This document shows, one piece after another, positions 1-8,633 of a stretch of 53,600 bases of DNA. Source of the DNA: Chitinophagales bacterium (lineage in GTDB: Bacteria > Bacteroidota > Bacteroidia > Chitinophagales > CAIOSU01); assembly GCA_040877935.1 (NCBI GenBank), contig JBBDNB010000053.1, positions 1 through 53,600 of the forward strand. Reading direction: 5' to 3'. The notes below the pieces were generated by a model, which did not search any database, was not told where the DNA came from, and saw only the letters and a list, made by a program, of their open reading frames with translations. The position numbers were made by a program, and so were the translations under genes. Position 1 is the first letter of the stretch. Each line of letters starts with the position of its first letter.

Positions 1-77
1 ATGCAGCGTTGCATTTGCTTGGTTTATCCCGATAGACCTTCTCAAATGCGCCTTGACTATTACATTTTAGTGAATTT

Positions 78-110
78 CTGAGCTCTTAAATAATTATCGA
101 ACTCAGTTAA
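78..110. repeat. AT-rich palindromic intergenic repeat, copy 1
   Basis: CTGAGCTC, then an AT-rich core (TTAAATAATTATCGA), then ACTCAG and TTAA, forming an imperfect palindrome. Related copies lie at 15133-15165, 16213-16270 and 45689-45710, all between genes. The first 77 bases of the window show no convincing gene. Confidence 0.6.
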
Positions 111-164
111 ATAAATTGCCAATTACAACATACCGAATTTCGAAGGCTGCAAACATATATTCTC

Positions 165-172
165 TACCTTTG
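165..172 (+). promoter_or_regulatory. Bacteroidota -7 promoter element
   Basis: TACCTTTG matches TAnnTTTG and lies 17 bases before the ATG at 190. No clear TTTG -33 element is visible at the expected distance. Confidence 0.5.
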
Positions 173-189
173 CAAAAAAGTATTTATTA

Positions 190-1200
190 ATGAAGTTGAT
201 TTCATACCTAAACAGCCGCGATGAAGATGAATTGGGGCTCTTGTGCAATGATGCCGTCTACAAACTCACTGATTTGGACAAGGCACTACCTACCAATATG
301 AGTGATTTACTTTTTGAAGGAAGTGAAGCCATTGAGCGCGCTCAATTGCTCAACAATAAAATTCAGGAAAATCCTGCTGACTACAAATCCAAATTAAAGC
401 TGCAAGATTTAAATTTACTTGCTCCTGTGCCTTTCCCAAGTAGTTTGAGAGATGCTTATGCTTTTCGACAGCATGTAGCTGCCGGCAGAAAAAACAGGGG
501 GCTGGATATGATTCCTGAATTTGATCAATTCCCGGTTTTTTACTTCAGCAACCATAATGCAGTATCAGGTCCAGGCGAACTGGAGTTTATGTCTGATCAT
601 TTCGATAAATTGGATTTTGAACTGGAAGTAGCCATAGTAATTGGAAAAGAAGGCCGCAACATCAAGGCAGAAGAAGCCGATGAATACATTGCAGGCTTTA
701 TGATCATGAATGATTTCAGTGCCCGCAGTCTACAAATGCAGGAAATGAAACTCAATTTAGGCCCCGCAAAAGGCAAAGATTTCTGCACCAGTATTGGCCC
801 TGTTTTGGTCACACCGGATGAACTGCAAGACAGGCTCGTTGAACCAAAAGAAGGACATACCGGAAATTGCTACGATCTGGAAATGAAGGCCTATGTTAAT
901 GGCAAAAAAGTATCTGAGGGCAACATGGCCGATATGCACTGGACCTTTGCAGAAATAATTGAGCGCTGCTCCTATGGGGTAGAATTGCTTCCGGGGGATG
1001 TAATTGGCTCTGGAACTGTAGGAACAGGATGCTTTCTCGAATTAAATGGTACCGGAAAAAGATTAGATGAAAATTATAAAGAACAATGGCTCAAAGCCGG
1101 AGACACAATTAGCCTTGAAATTGAGGGACTTGGCCGGCTTGACAATATCATTAAAGCAGAGCAAAGCAATTTTTCAATTATGAAAAAACTCAAAACATGA
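190..1200 (+). CDS. fumarylacetoacetate hydrolase family protein
   Basis: A 336-residue FAH-fold hydrolase, which in this family cleaves carbon-carbon bonds of 1,3-diketo acids in a metal-dependent way. Visible active-site residues are His95 in FRQHVAAGR, the metal ligands Glu144 and Glu146 in DFELEVAIV, Asp175 in NDFSARS, and Lys194/Lys196 in GPAKGKDF. The C-terminal half carries the usual GDVIGSGTVGTG motif. It is the first gene of an operon and overlaps the next gene by 4 bp (ATGA). The last step of tyrosine/homogentisate breakdown is plausible, but no homogentisate dioxygenase or HPPD is in the window, so the exact substrate is inferred. Confidence 0.85.
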   Translation: MKLISYLNSRDEDELGLLCNDAVYKLTDLDKALPTNMSDLLFEGSEAIERAQLLNNKIQENPADYKSKLKLQDLNLLAPVPFPSSLRDAYAFRQHVAAGRKNRGLDMIPEFDQFPVFYFSNHNAVSGPGELEFMSDHFDKLDFELEVAIVIGKEGRNIKAEEADEYIAGFMIMNDFSARSLQMQEMKLNLGPAKGKDFCTSIGPVLVTPDELQDRLVEPKEGHTGNCYDLEMKAYVNGKKVSEGNMADMHWTFAEIIERCSYGVELLPGDVIGSGTVGTGCFLELNGTGKRLDENYKEQWLKAGDTISLEIEGLGRLDNIIKAEQSNFSIMKKLKT

Positions 1201-2048
1201 ACTTAAAAAGTATTGATGCCAAGAGTATTGGCAACAGAGAATTATACGCATTATTAACCGGTACTGTAACGCCACGACCCATTGCCTGGGCCAGTACAAT
1301 AGATAAAGAAGGAGCAGTAAATCTTGCGCCTTTCAGCTATTTTAATGTGTTTGGCTCCAATCCGCCCACACTTATTTTTTCGCCCAATAGAAGAGGGCGC
1401 GACCGAACAACAAAAAACACTTTTGACAATTTAATGGAAGTGCCGGAAGTAGTGATCAATATGGTCAGCTATGATATTGTACGACAAATGTCAATTACCA
1501 GTGTGGAATATGGCTCAGACATCAATGAATTTGAAAAAGCAGGGCTAACAATGCTGGAATCACAATCTATAAAACCCTATAGAGTAGCAGAATCCCCGGT
1601 GCAGTTTGAGTGTAAAGTCAATCAAATTGTTCCGGTAAGCTTAAGAGGAGGAGCACCCAATTTAATTATCTGTGAAGTGCAGCATATCCATTTAGATGAG
1701 TCCCTGATTAAAGCTGATGGCAAAATTGATTCCTCAAAACTGGATATCTGTGGGAGATTGGGAGGCGGAGAATATGTTCGGGTAAATGGCGATTCAATTT
1801 TCAGCATAGATCAACCGCCTACTACTATCAGCATGGGTTTTGATCAATTGCCGGAAAATATTCGAAACAGTAAAATACTCAGTGGAAGTGATTTGGCGCA
1901 ATTGGCTTCTTTTGAGCAAATTCCTGCTAAAAAAGATTTAGAAAACATTAAAGTCAATGTTGAGGGGAATGCAGAGGAACAAGCTAAAACACTTATTGCC
2001 CAAAACAAATTGCTCGAAGCCTGGAAAGTTTTGCTCGACCCGGTATAA
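1197..2048 (+). CDS. flavin reductase-like domain protein (DIM6/NTAB family)
   Basis: A 283-residue protein with an FMN-binding split-barrel flavin reductase domain over about residues 15-200. The family-typical start of the domain (TVTPRPIAWASTID, then NLAPFSYFNVFGSNPP) is clear. The tail of about 80 residues is not recognised. It is translationally coupled to the FAH-family gene (ATGA overlap), which suggests a shared aromatic-compound pathway. It may be a flavin reductase partner of a monooxygenase or an FMN-binding protein without reductase activity; sequence alone does not decide. Confidence 0.8.
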   Translation: MNLKSIDAKSIGNRELYALLTGTVTPRPIAWASTIDKEGAVNLAPFSYFNVFGSNPPTLIFSPNRRGRDRTTKNTFDNLMEVPEVVINMVSYDIVRQMSITSVEYGSDINEFEKAGLTMLESQSIKPYRVAESPVQFECKVNQIVPVSLRGGAPNLIICEVQHIHLDESLIKADGKIDSSKLDICGRLGGGEYVRVNGDSIFSIDQPPTTISMGFDQLPENIRNSKILSGSDLAQLASFEQIPAKKDLENIKVNVEGNAEEQAKTLIAQNKLLEAWKVLLDPV

Positions 2049-2059
2049 AACCAAAAGCA

Positions 2060-2992
2060 GTGACAGAAAACCGCAATCTGACAACAGCAATAGAGCGCGT
2101 CCAAAAATTGGCCGAGGGTTCTAAATTGCAGAGATTGCTGCATAATCCGCTTAAGTATTTCAATGCCTTATTTTTTGGAAAATTGATTTACCCACTGAAT
2201 AAAAAAGGCAAACTCACAGCGTGCAAGAGTTTTTTTGACACTACAATAAATGTACTTTTACCCGCAGGAACTGATATTTATTTATTGGGCGCAAAAAGTC
2301 ATAGTTCAGAAATTAAGTTGGCAAAATTTATTTGCAAAAACCTTCAGCACAATGCTGTTTTTATAGACATTGGGGCGCATTTCGGCTATTATTCTTTACT
2401 GGCCTCTAAAATTGTTGGCAAGCAGGGAAAAGTGGTCAGCATAGAGGCTTCAAAATCTATTTTTGAAGTTCTAAAGGAAAATGCAAGCAACGCTGAAAAT
2501 CTATTGCTTTTCAATATGGCCTGTACGGATAAAAAGGAAGATGTTACTTTTTATGAATTTCCGGTCCTTTATTCAGAATACAACACACTTATGCCCGATC
2601 AATTTGAGTCTTCAGCCTGGACAAATAAAAACAAAGCACAAAAAATCAATGTGCAGGGAAATACCCTGGATGCATTTTTAAAACCTTTAAATTTAAAACC
2701 TGATTTTATAAAAATTGATGTGGAAGGTGCAGAAGACAAGGTGATTTCTGGTATGAAGTCAACACTGGAAAATAACCACCAGCTTATTATAGCCATGGAA
2801 TACCTAAAAGAAACAAGACATAATACCGCCCATATTCAGGCCACCAAACTATTGCTTGAAGCCGGGTTTATACCACACATTATCTTAAATGATGCTAAGA
2901 CTAAACCTGTAGCGGCTAATGAAATTCAATCCTATCTTGAAAGTAAGGATATGGAATCAGACAATATAATTTTTAAAAAACCAACACAATGA
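2060..2992 (+). CDS. FkbM family methyltransferase
   Basis: A 310-residue SAM-dependent methyltransferase. The SAM-binding motif I is FIDIGAHFGYYSLLA at about residues 95-109, followed by the acidic motif VVSIEAS. The C-terminal FkbM signature is PDFIKIDVEGAEDKVISGM. The start is GTG at 2060; the next in-frame Met falls after motif I, so GTG is required. It begins 11 bases after the flavin reductase stop and overlaps the VOC gene by 4 bp. FkbM enzymes methylate sugar or polyketide hydroxyls; the substrate here is unknown and does not obviously fit the FAH gene. Confidence 0.85.
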   Translation: MTENRNLTTAIERVQKLAEGSKLQRLLHNPLKYFNALFFGKLIYPLNKKGKLTACKSFFDTTINVLLPAGTDIYLLGAKSHSSEIKLAKFICKNLQHNAVFIDIGAHFGYYSLLASKIVGKQGKVVSIEASKSIFEVLKENASNAENLLLFNMACTDKKEDVTFYEFPVLYSEYNTLMPDQFESSAWTNKNKAQKINVQGNTLDAFLKPLNLKPDFIKIDVEGAEDKVISGMKSTLENNHQLIIAMEYLKETRHNTAHIQATKLLLEAGFIPHIILNDAKTKPVAANEIQSYLESKDMESDNIIFKKPTQ

Positions 2993-3402
2993 AAAGAGCA
3001 ACAGGAATTGGCGGGATTTTCTTTAAGTGCAAAGACCCCGATAAAATAAAAGCCTGGTATAAAAAGCATCTGGGCTTAAATACCGATCAGTATGGAACCA
3101 GTTTTGAATGGCGACAAGCCGATGCCCCTGAGAAAAAAGGATTTTTGCAATGGAGTCCATTTTCCAATGATACCAAATATTTTGAACCATCTGATAGCCC
3201 TGTAATGATCAATTATAGGGTAGAAAATCTGGAAGCATTGGTAGAGGTATTGAAAAAAGAAGGCGTTGAAATATTGGACAAAATAGAAAGTTTTGAATAT
3301 GGGAAATTTGTCCATATTTTGGATATTGAAGGCAATAAAATTGAGCTCTGGGAACCCAATGATATAGAATACGATAAAATTGTAGACGGGAGGACAAAAT
3401 AG
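2989..3402 (+). CDS. VOC (glyoxalase/bleomycin-resistance) family protein
   Basis: A 137-residue single vicinal-oxygen-chelate domain. It starts with ATGIGGIFFKCKDPDKIKAW (the beta-alpha-beta opening with W for the first helix) and ends with HILDIEGNKIELWEPND, the typical glyoxalase-like final strand with a metal-ligand Glu. Such proteins can be lyases, dioxygenases or binding proteins; no substrate can be named. It is the last gene of the four-gene operon (ATGA overlap with the methyltransferase). Confidence 0.8.
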   Translation: MKRATGIGGIFFKCKDPDKIKAWYKKHLGLNTDQYGTSFEWRQADAPEKKGFLQWSPFSNDTKYFEPSDSPVMINYRVENLEALVEVLKKEGVEILDKIESFEYGKFVHILDIEGNKIELWEPNDIEYDKIVDGRTK

Positions 3403-3533
3403 TCTTAAAGTGACCTATGCACTTCATGTTCACTCAAATTTTACCCCTAAGCTATTCTTTCTTAACTTTACTGCACTTTAAAAATTATTTTACTCATCTT
3501 ACTAATTTACTAGTATTTAAAATTTAGCTTAAA

Positions 3534-4142
3534 ATGAAATTCAATTACTTAGCCATTGTTTTGTCTTGTATTGTTGCTTTTTCTGCCTGCCAGGGAAATG
3601 ACAAATCAAACCAGGAGAACGAAGAACCAAAAAACGAAGCTCCTGCTGAAGGGCAACAAGAAAATGAAGATGAAACAGCAGGTGAACAAGTTTATGATGA
3701 AGATTCTGATGACGAGAAATACCAAATGCAACAGCAAGAAATCACTAAAGTGGATGACAAGGAACTGAAGCAATTCGTTGCTGCTTTAAATGAAATACAA
3801 GTAATCAATCAGACCATCCAACAAGAAATGATAAGCGCAGTTGAAGCAGGTGGTTTAGAAGTAGAGCGATTTAGCGAAATACAACAATCACAACAATCTC
3901 CAGATATGGAATCTGATGTTACAGAGGAAGAACTCAAGCAATTTCAGGATGCTATTGTTGAACTTGAAAAAATACAGGGCGATGCAGAAAAAAGAATGAA
4001 ACAAAAAATAGAAGACAACGGCCTTACTGAAAATAGGTACCGTGAAATCGGTGAGAGTTTGCAAAACAGTCCTGATTTACAAGCCAGGTTTCAGGAATTA
4101 ATGGGACAGCAGCAACCACAACAGCCTGCTCAACCTCAATAA
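3534..4142 (+). CDS. lipoprotein with two DUF4168-like repeats
   Basis: A 202-residue lipoprotein. A signal peptide ends in the lipobox FSAC with acylated Cys19. An acidic Glu/Asp/Gln-rich linker follows (about residues 21-70). Two related helical segments follow, one starting DDKELKQFVAALNEIQ and the other TEEELKQFQDAIVELEKIQ. Each continues with a basic or amphipathic helix and a GL-E-R(F/Y)-EI turn and ends with QxSPD or NSPD. This is the DUF4168 pattern, present twice. The tail is rich in Gln and Pro. It is probably exported and anchored; the function is unknown. Confidence 0.75.
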   Translation: MKFNYLAIVLSCIVAFSACQGNDKSNQENEEPKNEAPAEGQQENEDETAGEQVYDEDSDDEKYQMQQQEITKVDDKELKQFVAALNEIQVINQTIQQEMISAVEAGGLEVERFSEIQQSQQSPDMESDVTEEELKQFQDAIVELEKIQGDAEKRMKQKIEDNGLTENRYREIGESLQNSPDLQARFQELMGQQQPQQPAQPQ

Positions 4143-4275
4143 GCACCACAGTAAACAACCTCGGGGCAAGCCCACGAGGCATTTATTTGGAAAAAATATT
4201 TTTGATTACGAGGCAAGCCTCGGAGCACCCGCCTGCTTAGTCGGGCAGGTTCAAATCTCGATTATCGAGTAAAAA
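4143..4275. repeat. intergenic hairpin repeats with a tRNA T-loop-like motif
   Basis: Contains the stem-loop CGAGGC-AA-GCCTCG, then CCTGC..GCAGG followed directly by GGTTCAAATC, the most conserved tRNA T-loop string, then CTCGATTATCGAG. The motif GCAGGTTCAAATC also occurs at 24552-24564. No complete cloverleaf can be drawn, so this is a tRNA-derived or tRNA-like repeat rather than a tRNA gene. Confidence 0.5.
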
Positions 4276-4295
4276 TACAATTGCAGGTAAAATTA

Positions 4296-4334
4296 AGCTG
4301 TCTCAAAAACTTTTTTGAGGCAGCTTTTTTATTT
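4296..4334 (+). terminator. rho-independent terminator after the DUF4168 lipoprotein gene
   Basis: AGCTGTCTCAAAA pairs with TTTTGAGGCAGCT (one T-G pair) and is followed by a T-rich run. It ends transcription before cysS. Confidence 0.75.
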
Positions 4335-4401
4335 TATCGACAAAGCAAAAAACACGCACATTAATTTAAACATAGTACTCCAACATAAGAATGAAAAAAA
4401 T

Positions 4402-4409
4402 TATCTTTG
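4402..4409 (+). promoter_or_regulatory. -7 promoter element of cysS
   Basis: TATCTTTG matches TAnnTTTG and ends only 4 bases before the cysS ATG at 4414, so the transcript would be leaderless or nearly so. Confidence 0.5.
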
Positions 4410-4413
4410 AGCC

Positions 4414-5895
4414 ATGCCGAAGGAATTAGAGATTTACAACAGTTTATCCAGAAAGAAAGAAGTATTTAAAGCCATTGATCCACCATTTTTAGGACTGTAT
4501 GTGTGCGGCCCTACCGTGTATGGAGAACCCCACCTGGGACACGCCCGTTCTGCGGTTACTTTTGATATTGTATATCGATACCTTAAATATTTAGGCTACA
4601 AAGTGCGCTATGTACGCAATATCACCGATGTAGGCCACCTGGAAAACGACAGCGATGATGGTGAGGATAAAATTGCCAAAAAGGCGCGCCTGGAAAAAAT
4701 AGAGCCTATGGAAGTGGTGCAGTTTTATACCATAAAATACCACGAATCCATGGATGCTTTAAATATTGAAAGACCAAGCATCGAGCCCAGTGCCAGCGGA
4801 CACATTATGGAGCAAATTGAGCAGGTGCAAAAAATCCTGGACAATGGCTATGCCTATGAAGTAAATGGCTCTGTTTATTTTGATGTAAGCAAATATGCAC
4901 AGGACTATCCCTATGGAAAATTGTCCGGCAAAAAACTGGAAGACTTACAGGCAGGCTCTAGAACCCTGGACGCCCAGGATGAAAAGCAAGCCCCCGAAGA
5001 TTTTGCCCTTTGGAAAAAAGCCAACCCGGAACACATTATGAAGTGGAAATCGCCCTGGAGCCTCGGGTTTCCCGGCTGGCATATGGAATGCACAAGCATG
5101 AGCACCAAATATCTCGGGGAGACTTTTGACATTCACGGTGGTGGCATGGATTTACAATTCCCACATCACGAAGCGGAAATTGCCCAAAGCAATAGTGCTT
5201 GTGGCAAACCACCCTGCAACTATTGGATGCACAACAATATGCTCACCATCAATGGGAAAAAGATGGGCAAGTCACTAGGCAATTTTATCAATCTGGAAGA
5301 ATTGTTCAATGGCACACACAAATTATTAGAGCAAGCATACCACCCAATGACAGTGCGCTTTTTTATGCTTCAGGCACATTACCGAAGCACCTTGGATTTT
5401 TCCAATGAAGCCCTTCAAGCCGCAGAAAAAGGTTTAAAGAGATTGATGCAGGCCCATCAGCTACTGATGAAACTGGAAACCGGAAATGAAAAAGATGCAG
5501 GTACTGAGGATAAAAATGTGCTTGAATCGCTGGAGCAGGCTGAAGCGCACCTGGCCGATGATTTTAATACGGCCCAATGCATTGCCCGGCTTTTTGACAT
5601 TACACCGGTAATCAATAAGTTGAGTGAGCGTAAATTGCAATTGGCCAAATCAACAATTGAAACACTACAGAAAAAATTTGATGCCCTGGTTACTGATGTG
5701 CTTGGGCTGAAACCGATGGAGAGAGGAAATGAAGAAGTTGTTGATGGACTGATGAACCTGCTGATTGATATCAGAAAAGAAGCGCGTTTTAAAAAGGACT
5801 TTGCCACCTCCGATAAAATCAGGGACGATCTGGCCAAAGTGAATATTCAATTGAAAGATTCAAAAGAAGGAACAAGTTGGGAAATTACAGATTGA
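4414..5895 (+). CDS. cysS: cysteine--tRNA ligase
   Basis: A 493-residue class I aminoacyl-tRNA synthetase that charges tRNA-Cys. It has the zinc ligand Cys31 in VCGPTVYGEPHLGHAR with the HIGH motif at about 40-43, further zinc ligands in GWHMECTSM and FPHHEAEIAQS, and the KMSKS loop as KMGKS at 283-287. Length is normal for bacterial CysS. It follows a strong terminator and has its own promoter-like element; its 3' end overlaps the next reading frame by 19 bases. Confidence 0.97.
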   Translation: MPKELEIYNSLSRKKEVFKAIDPPFLGLYVCGPTVYGEPHLGHARSAVTFDIVYRYLKYLGYKVRYVRNITDVGHLENDSDDGEDKIAKKARLEKIEPMEVVQFYTIKYHESMDALNIERPSIEPSASGHIMEQIEQVQKILDNGYAYEVNGSVYFDVSKYAQDYPYGKLSGKKLEDLQAGSRTLDAQDEKQAPEDFALWKKANPEHIMKWKSPWSLGFPGWHMECTSMSTKYLGETFDIHGGGMDLQFPHHEAEIAQSNSACGKPPCNYWMHNNMLTINGKKMGKSLGNFINLEELFNGTHKLLEQAYHPMTVRFFMLQAHYRSTLDFSNEALQAAEKGLKRLMQAHQLLMKLETGNEKDAGTEDKNVLESLEQAEAHLADDFNTAQCIARLFDITPVINKLSERKLQLAKSTIETLQKKFDALVTDVLGLKPMERGNEEVVDGLMNLLIDIRKEARFKKDFATSDKIRDDLAKVNIQLKDSKEGTSWEITD

Positions 5896-6902
5896 ATATC
5901 CTTGCGGCTTGCCTAATATTGTTTTTTGCCTGTGCTTCAGACAAAGGAAACAATCAAAAATCATCTGCCCAAAAATCAGATAAAGCAGCACAACCAAAAG
6001 TTGATGTACCAAAATTTTCTGCCGACTCGGCTTATTATTTTGTAGACAAACAGGTGGGCTTTGGCCCGCGCGTTCCCAATACAGCAGAACATAAAGCCTG
6101 TGGTGATTGGTTGATCAGCAAGATGGAAAGCTGGGCAGACAATGTACATGTGCAAAAAGCTGAGCTTAAGGCCTTTAATGGTGAGATTTTAAAGGCGAGA
6201 AATATAATCGCTGAATTTAATCCACAGGCCAAAAAACGCATTATGCTGAGTGCGCATTGGGACACCCGTCCTTTTGCCGATCAGGATCCAAATGCTGCTG
6301 CCAGGGAAAAACCAATAGATGGCGCCAATGACGGTGCAAGCGGAGTAGGGGTATTGATGGAAATTGCACGGCAGCTCAGCCAACAAAAGCCAGAAATAGG
6401 AATAGATATTATATTCTGGGATGCCGAAGATTATGGACAGCCCGATGTGGATATGAAAAATCCACGCATGTCCGATTCCTATTGCCTGGGTTCGCAGTAT
6501 TGGGCTAAAAACAAACACCGATCAAATTATACGGCAAAGTATGGCATTTTGCTCGATATGGTCGGGGCTGAAGATGCCACTTTCAGGCTGGAGGGACATT
6601 CCATGCAATTTGCCCCAACATTGAACCGAAAAATATGGAACAAGAGCATTGAACTGGGCTTCGGGCGCTATTTTATTCTGGAGGAAACACGCCCCATCAT
6701 TGACGATCATTTTTACATTACACGGATAGCAAAAATCCCTACCATAGATATTATTGATCTGAAACCCCACAAAAGAATTCAGTTTGGGGATTTCTGGCAT
6801 ACCCATGATGATAATATGGAGATCATCAGCCCTGAAACGCTAAAGGCTGTGGGGCAAACTTTGCTTGAGGTTATTTATTTGGAGGACAAAGGTTTATTTT
6901 GA
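5877..6902 (+). CDS. M28-family glutaminyl-peptide cyclotransferase-like lipoprotein
   Basis: A 341-residue exported zinc enzyme. The signal peptide ends in the lipobox FFAC with Cys19. The M28/glutaminyl cyclase zinc site is visible as SAHWDTRPFAD, Asp in GANDGASGVGVLME, Glu in FWDAEDYG and His in IIDDHFYITRI. The DDHxxxxxxxxP arrangement and length favour glutaminyl cyclase over a plain aminopeptidase. The start is TTG at 5877, preceded by AAGAAGG; there is no nearby in-frame ATG, but TTG at 5892 (overlapping the cysS stop) is possible. In Bacteroidota such enzymes cyclise N-terminal Gln of exported proteins, which would suit the many T9SS cargo proteins here (inference). Confidence 0.8.
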   Translation: MGNYRLNILAACLILFFACASDKGNNQKSSAQKSDKAAQPKVDVPKFSADSAYYFVDKQVGFGPRVPNTAEHKACGDWLISKMESWADNVHVQKAELKAFNGEILKARNIIAEFNPQAKKRIMLSAHWDTRPFADQDPNAAAREKPIDGANDGASGVGVLMEIARQLSQQKPEIGIDIIFWDAEDYGQPDVDMKNPRMSDSYCLGSQYWAKNKHRSNYTAKYGILLDMVGAEDATFRLEGHSMQFAPTLNRKIWNKSIELGFGRYFILEETRPIIDDHFYITRIAKIPTIDIIDLKPHKRIQFGDFWHTHDDNMEIISPETLKAVGQTLLEVIYLEDKGLF

Positions 6903-6922
6903 TATAGTAGATTGCTTCTGCT

Positions 6923-6944
6923 CTTTTTAAACGCTTTAAAAAAG
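6923..6944. terminator. weak convergent hairpin
   Basis: CTTTTTAAA-CGC-TTTAAAAAAG lies between two convergent genes. It pairs with one bulge but has almost no GC, so it is only a possible bidirectional terminator. Confidence 0.3.
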
Positions 6945-6962
6945 TAGCGTCATCCAGGATTT

Positions 6963-7313
6963 TCAGGTTAATAATATTTCAGCAGGTATTCTCAGTTCCT
7001 TATAGAGTATTTTCACCATTCTCAAAGTCAGGTTTCTTTTTCTATTCAGAATCTCACTCACCCTACTTTGACTACCGAGATATTTTACCATATCTGCTTT
7101 AGACATCCCCATTTGTTCCATCCTGAATTTTATGGCATCAACAGGATCAGGAGGTGCGATGGGGTAATGTTTCATTTCATATGCTTCACCCAAAGTAATT
7201 AGCAAATCCAGTTCATCGCCCTCAGGTGTATCCGTTTTTGCTCCCCACAATTCTTCAATTCTTTTGATTGACTCATTGTAGTCTTGTTCTGTCTTAATTG
7301 GTTTAATATCCAT
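6963..7313 (-). CDS. HigA-like helix-turn-helix protein (orphan antitoxin type)
   Basis: A 116-residue protein with an N-terminal segment (IKTEQDYNESIKRIEELW and an acidic stretch), then an Xre-type helix-turn-helix with MGMSKADMVKYLG and SRVSEILNRKRNLTL. This layout matches HigA antitoxins of the COG5499 type. The start is the ATG at 7313; an upstream TTG two codons earlier is less likely. No HigB-type toxin is encoded on either side: the gap to the hydrolase gene is 60 bases. It is either an orphan regulator or what remains of a toxin-antitoxin pair. Confidence 0.8.
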   Translation of the reverse strand: MDIKPIKTEQDYNESIKRIEELWGAKTDTPEGDELDLLITLGEAYEMKHYPIAPPDPVDAIKFRMEQMGMSKADMVKYLGSQSRVSEILNRKRNLTLRMVKILYKELRIPAEILLT

Positions 7314-7373
7314 TGTCAAAAAGCATTAATAGTTTCCCGATTTGGGATATTTTTAAAAATTTAATTTCATTAA

Positions 7374-8618
7374 TCACAATGGCTCATTCTGACCTTCAGT
7401 GCTTTCAATTTCAGGGAAAGTCTCAACCTCAAATTCGCGTAGATAATCCAGAACTTCCCAGTAGCTGTTGGAGGATGGGCTGCGCACTCTGTTGTTTAAA
7501 ACGATAATTACAATTTCATTGTCCAAATCGCGAATAAAACAGGATTTATAGCCGCGCCACCATCCGAAATGATAAACCACACCGGGCATCGTTGTTTTTA
7601 TGCGCCAGCCGAAACCATAGCTGTCAGAGCGTCTGCGTTTGGTGCCGGGAAGAAAGGCTTCCTCTAAAGTTTCTGCCGACATCAATTTTTCAGAGTACAA
7701 TCCTCTATCAAATTTGTAAAGGTCTTCCACACTTGCAAAAACTCCTTTGTCACCCATTACCCCATTCAGGTAATCATCTGTCATTTTTATGGGGCGCTTT
7801 CTCCAGGAATGGTGTCCCATAGCCACGCTTTCCGGTTCTGCCACTTTCTCTACATTATACACAAATGCATTGTCCATTTTCAAGGGCTTAAAAATTTCTT
7901 CTTTCACAAATTCATCAAAAGGCTTTCCACTTGCTTCTGAAACAATATTTGCAAGCAAAGCGTAATTGGTGTTCAGGTAATTGAACATCCTATCCGGACT
8001 GAAATAAGTTGAGGGCTCATATTTTTTAAAAAGCTCCAACATTGCATCATTGGTCAGCGGCACATCAAAATCCCAGTTGCTGTGTGCCAGCGACATATAC
8101 CTCGACAAGCCCGAACGGTGGTTCAACAAATGCCTTACAGTGATTCCTTCATAGGGAAAATCCGGCAGATAATTCTGAAGGGTAGAATCGTAATCCAGCA
8201 CGCCACGTTCTTTCAGCATCATAATGGCAGTGGCTGTGAACATCTTGGAAACAGAAGCCAATTGAAAAGGAGTTTTAGTAGAAAGCGTATCCCTGCTATG
8301 CAAATTGCTGTAACCATAGGCACCTTTAAACAAAAGATTTCCACGCTCTGCCACCAATACACTGCCATTCAGCAAGCCCCTTTTATACAATCTCTCAAAA
8401 TGATGGCGCAGCCATTCCTCTTTTTCCTTGATACGTTGCGTCTCAATAAAAATTTGGATTCTTTCCAGGTGTCCGGGCTTTCGAGCCGTGTTGGCTTCCA
8501 CAATATCCTGGTGCTGCTGCCGGTTTTTTTCTGCATTCACAAACAAGGCATCCCAGGATGCAATCAAAATAATCCCTCCGCTAAGGAGTAAAATTGCTAT
8601 TAAACTTTTCTTCATCAT
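7374..8618 (-). CDS. beta-lactamase-fold serine hydrolase
   Basis: A 414-residue class C beta-lactamase/PBP4-like protein (COG1680). The N-terminal hydrophobic segment at about residues 5-22 is a signal peptide or anchor. The nucleophile motif SxxK is Ser122-Lys125 in LASVSKMF, the second motif YxN is Tyr214-Asn216, and the third-position motif is HFGWWRG near residue 350. Likely a periplasmic or surface esterase or peptidase; the substrate cannot be read. It begins 15 bases after the E1 gene stop, so the two are probably cotranscribed. Confidence 0.85.
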   Translation of the reverse strand: MMKKSLIAILLLSGGIILIASWDALFVNAEKNRQQHQDIVEANTARKPGHLERIQIFIETQRIKEKEEWLRHHFERLYKRGLLNGSVLVAERGNLLFKGAYGYSNLHSRDTLSTKTPFQLASVSKMFTATAIMMLKERGVLDYDSTLQNYLPDFPYEGITVRHLLNHRSGLSRYMSLAHSNWDFDVPLTNDAMLELFKKYEPSTYFSPDRMFNYLNTNYALLANIVSEASGKPFDEFVKEEIFKPLKMDNAFVYNVEKVAEPESVAMGHHSWRKRPIKMTDDYLNGVMGDKGVFASVEDLYKFDRGLYSEKLMSAETLEEAFLPGTKRRRSDSYGFGWRIKTTMPGVVYHFGWWRGYKSCFIRDLDNEIVIIVLNNRVRSPSSNSYWEVLDYLREFEVETFPEIESTEGQNEPL

Positions 8619-8633
8619 CGAGGGGCAAAAGAA

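Noticed and set aside
1-81. A 26-codon frame from the first base
   Set aside because: It encodes no recognisable motif and the downstream bases belong to a dispersed repeat.
8082-8591. 169-codon plus-strand frame
   Set aside because: It is antisense to the beta-lactamase-fold hydrolase, whose motifs are intact.
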